NCBI RefSeq assembly: GCF_001428005.1
Contig: NZ_LMSB01000008.1
Coordinates: 139,782 to 193,568 of the forward strand
DNA length: 53,787 nucleotides
DNA from: Arthrobacter sp. Soil736
Lineage (GTDB): Bacteria; Actinomycetota; Actinomycetes; Actinomycetales; Micrococcaceae
Direction of reading: 5' to 3'
The notes under the pieces are model-generated. The model was given only the letters and a program-made list of their open reading frames with translations. It did not search any database and was not told the DNA's origin. Of the stretch, positions 42,624 to 50,280 are shown piece after piece (the first letter of the stretch is position 1; each line of letters begins with the position of its first letter). A program made the translations under genes and the position numbers.

Positions 42624-43009
42624 TGCCGTGCCTTGCCGGTCGGTCCGCCCGGTTTGCGGCCAGTGTCCCTGTGGACCTTGCGGCCCAGGCCCTGCGGCGC
42701 GGTGATGCCGCCGTCGTACCGGTCGCCGTCACCGACGTCGGCGAGGCGAACGCGCGCCAGCTCCGACAGATTGCTGCTGACTTGGATCTCGTAGCCCTCG
42801 GCGCGCAGGGATTCTATTTGCCGGGAGGTGAGGAACAGGTCCAGCCACCCTGTCCCGTCGCGGTTGTCACTGATGTGCGGGTGGTCGCCGATGTCGAATT
42901 CGCCCCGGCGGAGCAGTTCGTCGACCTGCTCCGGGTTGCCCTTGAGTTTGACGGCGAACTGGTCGTCTGCGCGCTCCGGTCCGCTGTCCTCGGCTGTCTG
43001 GTCCGTCAT
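42620..43009 (-). CDS. Propeptide-like domain protein coupled to the carboxypeptidase
   Basis: 129 residues from ATG 43009 (GAGGCC upstream). Residues about 17-85 (FAVKLKGNPEQVDELLRRG, DLFLTSRQIESLRAEGYEIQ) resemble the small alpha/beta domains found N-terminal to the catalytic domain in actinobacterial zinc carboxypeptidases. The rest is a charged tail (GLGRKVHRDTGRKPGG). It overlaps the carboxypeptidase start by 4 bp. A separate chaperone or inhibitor role for the peptidase is inferred from position and likeness only. Confidence 0.7.
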   Translation of the reverse strand: MTDQTAEDSGPERADDQFAVKLKGNPEQVDELLRRGEFDIGDHPHISDNRDGTGWLDLFLTSRQIESLRAEGYEIQVSSNLSELARVRLADVGDGDRYDGGITAPQGLGRKVHRDTGRKPGGPTGKARQ

Positions 43010-43303
43010 GGTTTGGCCTCGATCCGCTGGGTTGGTTCGGCACCCACGCACAGGGTACGGCAGTCTTCGGGCCGGCGACAGACCGCAGGCCTATCCCGGT
43101 CCGACGGCGAGGCTAAGCCACCACACTCTGTCCAGGCCATTTCAGTGACAGGACGCCAGCCGGAATGCGCCAACAGGCAAGGAAATTTCCCGTAGTGCCC
43201 CGGAACTGACCGGAGTATCCTGTGTCGAGTCCGGACAATGCCGCCCGGTCAGGCAGCAATTAGTGCGCACAAAGCGTCGATTGAGAATCGCCTAGGAGGT
43301 GCC

Positions 43304-46300
43304 ATGACTTCGCCCAGCGTCCCCATACCGCAGCCTCCCACGAAGCCGGTGGTCGGCAACCTGCCCGACATCGACTCCAGCAAGGGAATCCTGGGAATAG
43401 CCGAGGTGGCCGAGCGGTACGGCCCCATTGTCCGCATCCAGTTCTTCAACCGCAGCGTCATCGCCATCTCCTCCCAGCAGCTCGTCAACGAAGTGTGCGA
43501 CGAGTCCCGTTTCGGCAAGGTGCTGGGCGTTTCCCTGCGGGAGGTGAGGGACTTCATCGGCGACGGCCTGTTCACCGCAAGAACAGAAGAACCGAACTGG
43601 CAAAAGGCGCATCGGATCCTGATGCCGGCGTTCGGGCCTGCGGCGCTGAAGCGGATGTTCAGCGGCATGGACGACATCGCCGAGCAGCTGCTCCTCAAGT
43701 GGGAGAGGCTCGGCCCCACGGCCCGGATCGATGTTCCGGACAATGCCACCCGGCTGACGCTGGACACGATTGCCCTGTGCTCGTTCAGCTACCGTTTCAA
43801 CAGCCTCTACCGGGAGGAGTTGCACCCCTTCGTCGGGGCCATGGTGCGTGCCCTGGTCGAATCCGGGAGCCGGGCGCGCAGGCTCCCGGTCCAGAACAAG
43901 ATCATGCTGCGCCGGCGCCACCAGCTCGAGGAAGACAACGCCCTGATGTTCGAGGTCGCGGACCAGATGATCAGCGACCGGCGGCGCAACCCCAGCCCGC
44001 CGGGCAGCGAAGACATCCTGGACACCATGCTCAGCGCGGCGGACCCGGTGACCGGCGAGCGGTTGTCCGAGGACAACATCCGCTATCAGATGGTCACCTT
44101 CCTGGTGGCCGGGCACGAGACCACCAGCGGCCTGCTGTCCTTTGCACTCTACGAACTGCTGCGCCATCCGAATGTGCTGGCCAAGGCGCGCGCCCAGGTG
44201 GACGAGGTCCTCGGCACCGAGAGCGCCCGGTTCGAGCACCTGCCCCGGCTGGGATACCTGGACCAGGTCCTCAAGGAAACGCTCCGGCTGTGGCCCACCG
44301 CCCCGGGGTTCAACGTCGCCCCGTTCGAGGACACGACGCTCGGCGGCCAATATGAGGTCCCGGCCGGCCAGGGCATCCTGGTCCTGATCCCGCAGCTGCA
44401 CCGGGACAAGGCGGCGTGGGGCGAGGACGCGGAGCTCTTCGATCCGGACCGGTTCTCGCCCGAACGTGCCGCGGAAATCCCCGCCAATGCCTGGAAGCCC
44501 TTCGGAAACGGCCAGCGTTCCTGCATCGGCCGGGGATTTGCCCTGCAGGAGGCCATGCTGTTCCTGGCCAAGCTCCTGCAGCGCTTCGACATCACGCCGG
44601 CGGACCCCGGCTACGAACTGAAGATCCACCACACGCTGACCATGAAGCCCGAAGGGCTGTTCATCAACCTGCGCCGGCGGAACGTCCGGATCGAAGCGGC
44701 AAGCGGGGCCGCCGTCGAACATGCCCGGCAGGTCGAAGCGACGGCCGCAGCGGCCGCCAACGGCGTCCCGCTCCGTGTGCTCTACGGTTCCAATGCGGGA
44801 ACCTCCCAGGACTTCGCCCAGCGCATTGCCAACGACGCCGGGCGGCGCGGTTACAGCCCCACCATCGGTCCGCTCGACGACGCGGCCGGCGGACTGCCTA
44901 CGGACGGGCTCGTCGCCATCGTGGCCTCCTCCTACGAAGGCCAGCCGCCGGACAATGCCCGGAAGTTCATGGCCTGGACCGAGGGCCTGCCGCCTGGCAG
45001 CCTCGACGGCGTGCGGTACACGGTGTTCGGCAACGGCAACAAGGACTGGGCGCGGACCTACCAGGAGGTGCCCAAGGCTATCGACGCCCGGCTCGAAGCC
45101 GCCGGCGCCGAGCGGATCTACGCGCGGGGCGAGGCCAACGCACGCGGCGATTTTTTCGGCGATTTCGACGAGTGGTACGCGGGATTCTGGCCCGCCGTGG
45201 ACGGCGCGCTCGGGCAGAGCACCAGCTCGCCAGCCGCACAGCCCGAGCTGGAGATTCAGTTCGTGGGCAACGTCCGGGAGCCGCTGCTGCGCCAGAACGG
45301 GCTGGCCCTCGGCACGGTCGTGGCGAACCGGGAACTGGTGGACATGGGCAAGCCCGGCGCCAAGTCCAAGCGGCATGTCGAGATCGCCCTGCCCGAAGGG
45401 ATGAGCTACCGGACGGGCGACTATCTGGCCGTGCTACCGCTGAATCCTAGCGAACTGGTGCAGCGGGCCCTGACCCGCTTCAACCTCGACTACGACTCGC
45501 ACGTCCTGCTGAGCATGGAGCAGGGTGACACGTTCCTGCCCACGGGCATGCCTGTCGCCGTCGGCGAGCTGCTGAGCAGCTACGTCGAACTTGCGGTCCC
45601 GGCCACGCGGACCCAGCTCGAATATCTGTCCAATGTCGCCGAGGATCCTGCCCACCGCTGGGAGCTTGAGGCCCTGGCGGACGACCGCGAGCGCCATGCG
45701 GCCGAGATCCTGGACAAGCGCGTCTCCCTCCTGGACCTGCTGGAAACGTACCCGTCGTGCAAGCTGTCCTTCAGCTCGTTCCTGCAGCTGCTGACCCAGC
45801 TGGCCCCGCGGCGGTACTCCATCTCCTCATCCCCGCTCTGGAGCCCCGACCATGTGACCCTGACGTTCGCCGTCATCCAGGCTCCGGCGTGGTCGGGCCG
45901 CGGCGTCTTCGAAGGTGCCGCATCCACCTATCTCGCCCAGGCGCGGCCCGGGACCAGGGTCGCGGTGACCGTGCGTCCCTCGAATACGGCATTCCACCCG
46001 CCCCAGTCCCTGGAGGTCCCGCTCATCATGGTGTGTGCCGGAACCGGGCTGGCGCCCTTCCGGGGATTCGTCCAGGACCGGGCGCTGCGGGCCGAGGCCG
46101 AGGGCACCAAGCCGGCGCCCTCCATGCTGTTCTTCGGCTGCCGGGCCCCGGACACCGACTTCCTCTACCAGTCGGAACTGGCATCCTGGGCGGACGAAGC
46201 CAACCTCGATCTCCGGCCGGTTTTTTCCACCGTTCCTGAAGACGGCCGGAAGTACGTCCAGCACCGGCTCTGGGCGGACCGCGCCGACGTGGTCGAGCTG

Positions 46301-46492
46301 GTCAGGCAGGGCGCCACGGTCTACGTCTGCGGCGACGGCAAGAACATATGGCGCCGCAGGTCCGCGACACGTGCGCACAGATCTACCAGGAGGCGACCGG
46401 CGCCTCCGACGCGGACGCCGATGCGTGGATGGATGAGGTGGAACGCACGCACGGCAGGTACGTGGCGGACATCTTCACGTGAAATTCCCTAG
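43304..46492 (+). CDS. Self-sufficient cytochrome P450-reductase fusion (CYP102/BM3 type), frameshifted near 3' end
   Basis: Start ATG 43304 with AGGAGG. The P450 domain covers about 1-460: I-helix VAGHETTSG, KETLRLWP (ExxR), and heme Cys in FGNGQRSCIGRGFA. An FMN flavodoxin domain follows (LRVLYGSNAGTSQDF, VASSYEG), then FAD/NADPH reductase (PRRYSISSSP, MVCAGTGLAPFRGF). Family members hydroxylate fatty acids at subterminal positions. After YVCGDGKN the frame shifts: a duplicated AT (AACATATGGCG, 46346-46349) replaces the expected MAPQVRDTCAQIYQEATG... in the alternate frame, which ends at TGA 46480-46482 with RYVADIFT. The intact protein would have about 1058 residues. Either a sequencing error or true loss of the C-terminal FAD-shielding end. 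Confidence 0.92.
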   Translation: MTSPSVPIPQPPTKPVVGNLPDIDSSKGILGIAEVAERYGPIVRIQFFNRSVIAISSQQLVNEVCDESRFGKVLGVSLREVRDFIGDGLFTARTEEPNWQKAHRILMPAFGPAALKRMFSGMDDIAEQLLLKWERLGPTARIDVPDNATRLTLDTIALCSFSYRFNSLYREELHPFVGAMVRALVESGSRARRLPVQNKIMLRRRHQLEEDNALMFEVADQMISDRRRNPSPPGSEDILDTMLSAADPVTGERLSEDNIRYQMVTFLVAGHETTSGLLSFALYELLRHPNVLAKARAQVDEVLGTESARFEHLPRLGYLDQVLKETLRLWPTAPGFNVAPFEDTTLGGQYEVPAGQGILVLIPQLHRDKAAWGEDAELFDPDRFSPERAAEIPANAWKPFGNGQRSCIGRGFALQEAMLFLAKLLQRFDITPADPGYELKIHHTLTMKPEGLFINLRRRNVRIEAASGAAVEHARQVEATAAAAANGVPLRVLYGSNAGTSQDFAQRIANDAGRRGYSPTIGPLDDAAGGLPTDGLVAIVASSYEGQPPDNARKFMAWTEGLPPGSLDGVRYTVFGNGNKDWARTYQEVPKAIDARLEAAGAERIYARGEANARGDFFGDFDEWYAGFWPAVDGALGQSTSSPAAQPELEIQFVGNVREPLLRQNGLALGTVVANRELVDMGKPGAKSKRHVEIALPEGMSYRTGDYLAVLPLNPSELVQRALTRFNLDYDSHVLLSMEQGDTFLPTGMPVAVGELLSSYVELAVPATRTQLEYLSNVAEDPAHRWELEALADDRERHAAEILDKRVSLLDLLETYPSCKLSFSSFLQLLTQLAPRRYSISSSPLWSPDHVTLTFAVIQAPAWSGRGVFEGAASTYLAQARPGTRVAVTVRPSNTAFHPPQSLEVPLIMVCAGTGLAPFRGFVQDRALRAEAEGTKPAPSMLFFGCRAPDTDFLYQSELASWADEANLDLRPVFSTVPEDGRKYVQHRLWADRADVVELVRQGATVYVCGDGKNIWRRRSATRAHRSTRRRPAPPTRTPMRGWMRWNARTAGTWRTSSREIP

Positions 46493-46521
46493 GTAGGACG
46501 CGGTTCCCTAGGTAGGACGCG
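46485..46521 (+). repeat. Two direct copies of an 18-bp sequence behind the P450 gene
   Basis: TTCCCTAGGTAGGACGCG occurs at 46485-46502 and 46504-46521, a 19-bp period. Each copy includes the palindrome CCTAGG. It could be an operator for a nearby promoter or a recombination site; its place at the edge of a compositionally different operon is suggestive. Confidence 0.85.
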
Positions 46522-46992
46522 ATATAAAAGCGAGTACTCACTACTGGTGTTTAACTGGCCGGGCCGGCCATATGCTCAATTTCCGGGCAGAGCCGGTCGG
46601 GGGTTTCGAATCCCTCTAGGGGCACTGGCTGGACTAGTCGCCGGGCCGAAGAATGACCAAGGCCCGGTGAGCGCTGGGGGACGTCAGCTTGCGCATTTTC
46701 CTGGACGCCCCCTGAACCAGCCGGTCCTGGCCGGAGTCTGTCCGTGGCGGGAAGTGCAGTGAACGGGGTTTCGTTAATGGACGGTGCAAACAACGAGGAT
46801 GAAGCCCTCCAGATGATTCCCGGGCGAGGTGAGCCGGCTACCTGGGCGGTCGCGTCGCCACCGGTCCACTCGTCACCACCCGCCACCCGCCACCGCGACG
46901 ACACCGCGGACGCCGTCGACACGGCCGACCCGGCCGACACCGTCCACACCAGCAACACCATCCGACCGACACCACCCAGACAGGGGACGACC
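46493..46992. other. Boundary region between the P450 gene and the glycan operon
   Basis: About 500 bp holding the direct repeats, a tRNA-like remnant, a 7-bp GC hairpin (CCGGGCC at 46641-46647 with GGCCCGG at 46661-46667), then an open frame that runs without stop into the kinase-like gene. GATATAAAAG lies at about 46520-46529, an AT-rich spot in otherwise GC-rich DNA. The operon promoter is probably between 46670 and 46990. Confidence 0.5.
46574..46626 (+). other. tRNA-like remnant (D-arm and T-arm/3' end only)
   Basis: GCTCAATTTCCGGGCAGAGC looks like a tRNA D-arm. GGGGGTTTCGAATCCCTC followed by TAGGGGCAC looks like a T-arm and 3' acceptor strand. There is no anticodon arm and no matching 5' acceptor strand, and the T-loop is irregular, so it is not a functional tRNA. 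Such fragments can mark integration sites at the edge of acquired DNA. Confidence 0.3.
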
Positions 46993-48084
46993 ATGCGCAC
47001 CCGGCACACCAAGGCACTGCACTTCGACATCCACGGCCGCGTCACGATCCGCGTCGACGCAAAGGCGCCGGCAGCGGCCCAGCTCCGGAGCATGTTGGCG
47101 TGTTTCGCCACCGACACCGAACGGCCGGCCGACGTCGTCGTCGATGACCGGCCGGAGCCGATGCCGGATGCGGGTCTGCTCGAGCACGAGCTCGCGTATA
47201 CGGGGAGCAGCGTGCGTTTCCAAGCCGATCGGGTCCAGGTCGTGAGGGACGCAGAGCAGTGGCGCATTCACGGGCCGGGCGAGCTGTTGACCTCCGTGGT
47301 CCCTGTTCTCGATGCCGCCATGGTCGGTCGAGGAGCCGGCATGATCCACGCGGCAACGATGGCGTACCGGGGTCACGCGATCGCGCTTCCCGCCGCCGGA
47401 GGGACCGGTAAGACGAGCACCGTCGCCAAGCTGATGCGGCGCGAGGGGTGGTCGTTCATGGGCGACGACTGGGCCTTCCTCGCCGAGGACGCCACGCTGC
47501 TCGGCTACGCGAAGCCGATGTTCATGAAGCCCCACCACCGGACCATCTACCCGCACCTGTTCGAAGGTGTCCGGAAGCCCCTCATCCCGTCACGGCTCTC
47601 GGGGACCGTCGGCCGTCTCACCACGGTGGTGCACCCGTACGTCATCCGTTATCCGCGCCTCGCGGACTTCTCCCGGCGATGGTCGCCGGAGCACCGCATG
47701 GTCGAGCCGGGGACCGCGTTCCCGGGGCGAGAAGTGACCACCTCGGCCCCGCTCGCGGCCGCCGTCTACGTCGAGCGCTTCGAGGGCGCCCGGTCTCGGA
47801 TCGTCGAGCGGACGACCGAGTGGATGGTCGACCGAATGCTCGGCAACTTCCACATCGAGATGGCGGGCTTCTCGCAGCGGGTCGTGACCGGCCTGGCGGC
47901 CACGTCCGTCGTCCCGTGGCGCGAGCACTTCGCGGCGAAGGGGCTCGTGCTGAGCAAGGCGCTCGACGGACGGCCCTGCCACCTGCTGCAGGTGCCCTCC
48001 GTGTACACCGCTGACGAGGCATCGGACGACATCGTCCGGCATCTCGAGCAGCTGCTGCCGTCGGTCCTCGACGAGCAGGCCTGA
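46993..48084 (+). CDS. HPr-kinase-like P-loop protein of a glycan operon
   Basis: 363 residues from ATG 46993, with AGGGGA 5 nt upstream. The frame is also open upstream to 46744, giving a Thr/Asp/Pro-rich extension (ATG 46777 is the other plausible start). The HprK/PEPCK-type nucleotide site is LPAAGGTGKTSTVAKLMRR (Walker A) followed by SFMGDDWAFLAEDATLLGY. HprK-like proteins of this kind are common in exopolysaccharide clusters, where their role is unsettled. The rest shows no known domain. It is the first gene of a seven-gene rightward operon. Confidence 0.75.
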   Translation: MRTRHTKALHFDIHGRVTIRVDAKAPAAAQLRSMLACFATDTERPADVVVDDRPEPMPDAGLLEHELAYTGSSVRFQADRVQVVRDAEQWRIHGPGELLTSVVPVLDAAMVGRGAGMIHAATMAYRGHAIALPAAGGTGKTSTVAKLMRREGWSFMGDDWAFLAEDATLLGYAKPMFMKPHHRTIYPHLFEGVRKPLIPSRLSGTVGRLTTVVHPYVIRYPRLADFSRRWSPEHRMVEPGTAFPGREVTTSAPLAAAVYVERFEGARSRIVERTTEWMVDRMLGNFHIEMAGFSQRVVTGLAATSVVPWREHFAAKGLVLSKALDGRPCHLLQVPSVYTADEASDDIVRHLEQLLPSVLDEQA

Positions 48085-48095
48085 GGGGGGACACA

Positions 48096-48908
48096 GTGGG
48101 TCACAGTCTTGCCGAGGTCACCGCTGTCGTTCCGGCCCGCAACGCGGAGCACATGCTCCCGCGCTGTCTGGAGTCCCTGCGTCAGTCCGGTGTCGCCGAG
48201 ATCATCCTGGTGGACGGGTGCTCCACCGACCGCACCGTCGACCTCGCCCTCGAGGCCGGTGCCCGGGTCGTAAGTGACGAGGGCCGCGGCCTGCCGTGGG
48301 CTCGAACGCTCGGTGTGCGGAGCAGCAGCACCCGTTGGGTCCTGCTCGTCGACTCCGACGTCGTGTTCGGGCCCACGGGGGTCGCCGATCTGCTCACGGA
48401 GCTGGTCGAGGGCGGCTACGACGCCCTCCAGGCCGGTCTGGAGAGTGTCGGCGGACCGGGCTACTGGGGGCAGGCGCTGGCACATCACCATCGCACCGGC
48501 CGCAGCCGCAACTGGTTCGGGCTCGTGGCGACGCTCGTCGACCGAGACCTGATGCTGGGCGTGGGTTTCGACGACTCGTTCAAGTCGGGGGAGGACATCG
48601 AGCTGCGTTGGCGGATGCGGGAGTCAGGGCTGCGAACGGCGGTGTCACGCCGGGTCGTCGTCGAACATCGTTTCGCCGCAGACGACTTCGACTTCGCGCT
48701 CGACCAGTTCCTCATGGACGGAACGGGACTGGGACGGATGATCCGCAAGCACGGCTGGCGCGGTGCGAGGTTGGCGCTGCTGCCCGCCGCTGCGGCAGTC
48801 CGGGGCAGCGCCTTGAGCCTGGCCGCGGGCCAGCCCCGGTGGCTGCGCTACTACGCCGCCTTCTGCTGGTACAACTACGCGGGCCTGGCGAGGGGTCTCG
48901 CGTCGTGA
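48096..48908 (+). CDS. GT2-family glycosyltransferase
   Basis: 270 residues starting at GTG 48096, preceded by GAGGGGGG. The GT-A fold starts with VTAVVPARNAEHMLPRCLES. EIILVDGCSTDRT carries the nucleotide-binding Asp, and VLLVDSDVVFG the DxD-like metal site. DDSFKSGEDIELRWRMRESG is the typical acceptor-side ED motif. No membrane helix except a possible weak C-terminal segment. Sugar donor unknown. Its stop overlaps the next start (GTGA). Confidence 0.88.
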   Translation: MGHSLAEVTAVVPARNAEHMLPRCLESLRQSGVAEIILVDGCSTDRTVDLALEAGARVVSDEGRGLPWARTLGVRSSSTRWVLLVDSDVVFGPTGVADLLTELVEGGYDALQAGLESVGGPGYWGQALAHHHRTGRSRNWFGLVATLVDRDLMLGVGFDDSFKSGEDIELRWRMRESGLRTAVSRRVVVEHRFAADDFDFALDQFLMDGTGLGRMIRKHGWRGARLALLPAAAAVRGSALSLAAGQPRWLRYYAAFCWYNYAGLARGLAS

Positions 48909-50188
48909 GGGCTGAGCGCGGGACCGCTGTCACGGACGCCTCGACCGTCCGGCACTCCGCCCTGCGCAGCTCGCTCGGCCTCATCGTGGGCAAGGCCGCC
49001 CAGACGGGCGCGGGTTTCGCCTTCTGGGTCGTGGCCGCGCGCGCGACGTCCGACCGTGAGGTCGGGCTCACTACGGCCGCGGTCGCGGCGGTGATGATCT
49101 GCACGCAGCTCGCGGTGCTGGGCGCCGGGTCTGCCGTGATCGTCGCGGTGGGGCGAGGGGAGCCGCCCGCGCGGGTGCTGGACGCGGCGTTCGCCATCGT
49201 GGGGGTAGCCGGCACCGTGCTGGCCCTCGGCTACCTCGTGCTGACGTCGGCCGTGACGCCGGACACGGCGTCGGCATCGGTTCTCTTCTGGCTCACATTC
49301 CTCGTGGCTGCCGTCAGCGGCACCCTGGTCATCGTTCTGGACCAGGCGCTCGTGGCGTTGGGACGCGGTGCCAGCGCGACCTTGAGGTACGCGTTGGGCG
49401 GCGGGGTCTCACTTGGGGCTGCAGCGCTCGTGGCCTGGCAGGCGCACGGCGCCTCCGCCGACGTGCTGATGGCCTGCTGGACCCTCGGGACGACCGTGGC
49501 GTGCGTCGTCGGTGCGGTCCAGCTGCGAAGACTGGTCGGCTACCGGCCGCGACCGTCCTTGCGCCCGACGCGCGGCCGTCCACTGCTGGCGATGGGCATT
49601 CCGCTCCAGCTCCTCACGCTCACCGAGCGCGCCCCCGGGCTGGTGCTGCCGCTCCTGCTCGCGCACACGGTGTCGCCGGAGGCCGCTGCCTACTGGTATC
49701 CCGCATGGATGATGGCCTGGGCCGCCTACACCGCTCCGACGCTGATGGGCATCGTCCAGTTCTCTGAGGGTGTCCGCGACCCGGACCGCCTGGTGTCGAC
49801 CACCTGGGCGAGTCTCCGTTGGTCGCTCGCCGTAGGAGGTCTGGCTGCCGCCGTCCTCGTCGTCCTCGCTCACCCGCTGCTCAGTCTGCTGGGGGAGCGG
49901 TACGCCGACTCGTCCGCCGACGCCCTGCGGTGGTTGGCAGCCGGACTGGTGCCGTACGCGGTGCTGCAGGCCTACAACGCCGTGTGCCGGGCCCGCGGTC
50001 ACTACGCGGAGGCGATCGTGGTCGGCGTGACGCTCGGAGTCGCCCTCTGCGCCTCATCGCTGTCGGCCGCCGACAGGGGCGCCAGCGCCATGGCCCTTGC
50101 GTGGCTGGTGGTGCTCTCCATCGGGGCCGCGGCGGTCGGCCTCCGGCTGGTCGCCGTCCTCCGGCGCGTCACGCGGGACGCGCGATGA
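48905..50188 (+). CDS. Wzx-like polysaccharide flippase (MOP superfamily)
   Basis: 427 residues from GTG 48905. About 12-14 hydrophobic helices; the first (SLGLIVGKAAQTGAGFAFWV) and the YWYPAWMMAWAAYTAPTLMG region are like actinobacterial oligosaccharide flippases. An open frame extends back to 48296 in this frame but lies inside the glycosyltransferase gene, so it is not used. The C terminus ends LRLVAVLRRVTRDAR, whose coding DNA is repeated 90 bp downstream. It probably exports lipid-linked sugar units made by the GT2 enzyme. Confidence 0.82.
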   Translation: MRAERGTAVTDASTVRHSALRSSLGLIVGKAAQTGAGFAFWVVAARATSDREVGLTTAAVAAVMICTQLAVLGAGSAVIVAVGRGEPPARVLDAAFAIVGVAGTVLALGYLVLTSAVTPDTASASVLFWLTFLVAAVSGTLVIVLDQALVALGRGASATLRYALGGGVSLGAAALVAWQAHGASADVLMACWTLGTTVACVVGAVQLRRLVGYRPRPSLRPTRGRPLLAMGIPLQLLTLTERAPGLVLPLLLAHTVSPEAAAYWYPAWMMAWAAYTAPTLMGIVQFSEGVRDPDRLVSTTWASLRWSLAVGGLAAAVLVVLAHPLLSLLGERYADSSADALRWLAAGLVPYAVLQAYNAVCRARGHYAEAIVVGVTLGVALCASSLSAADRGASAMALAWLVVLSIGAAAVGLRLVAVLRRVTRDAR

Positions 50189-50280
50189 CCGCGCGTCACG
50201 CAGCAGGGCGCGCGATGACCAGCACACAGCCTCAGGCTGGTCGCCGTCCTGCGGCGCGTCACGCAGGACGCGCGATGACC
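50141..50280 (+). repeat. Imperfect 50-bp duplication across the flippase/membrane-protein junction
   Basis: 50141-50190 and 50231-50280 agree at 47 of 50 positions, both ending GACGCGCGATGACC. A shortened third copy is at 50191-50220 (GCGCGTCACGCAG...GCGCGATGACC). The offset of 90 bp keeps the frame, leaving three in-frame ATGACC starts at 50185, 50215 and 50275. Confidence 0.92.

Noticed and set aside
43292..45376. 694-codon minus-strand open frame
   Set aside because: Antisense shadow of the P450 fusion, which has complete domain motifs and a strong ribosome-binding site.
46551..46626. Functional tRNA gene
   Set aside because: There is no anticodon arm, no complementary acceptor stem and an irregular T-loop.
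48296..48904. Longer N terminus for the flippase
   Set aside because: This part overlaps the glycosyltransferase gene in another frame; the GTG at 48905 with GTGA overlap fits the operon pattern.
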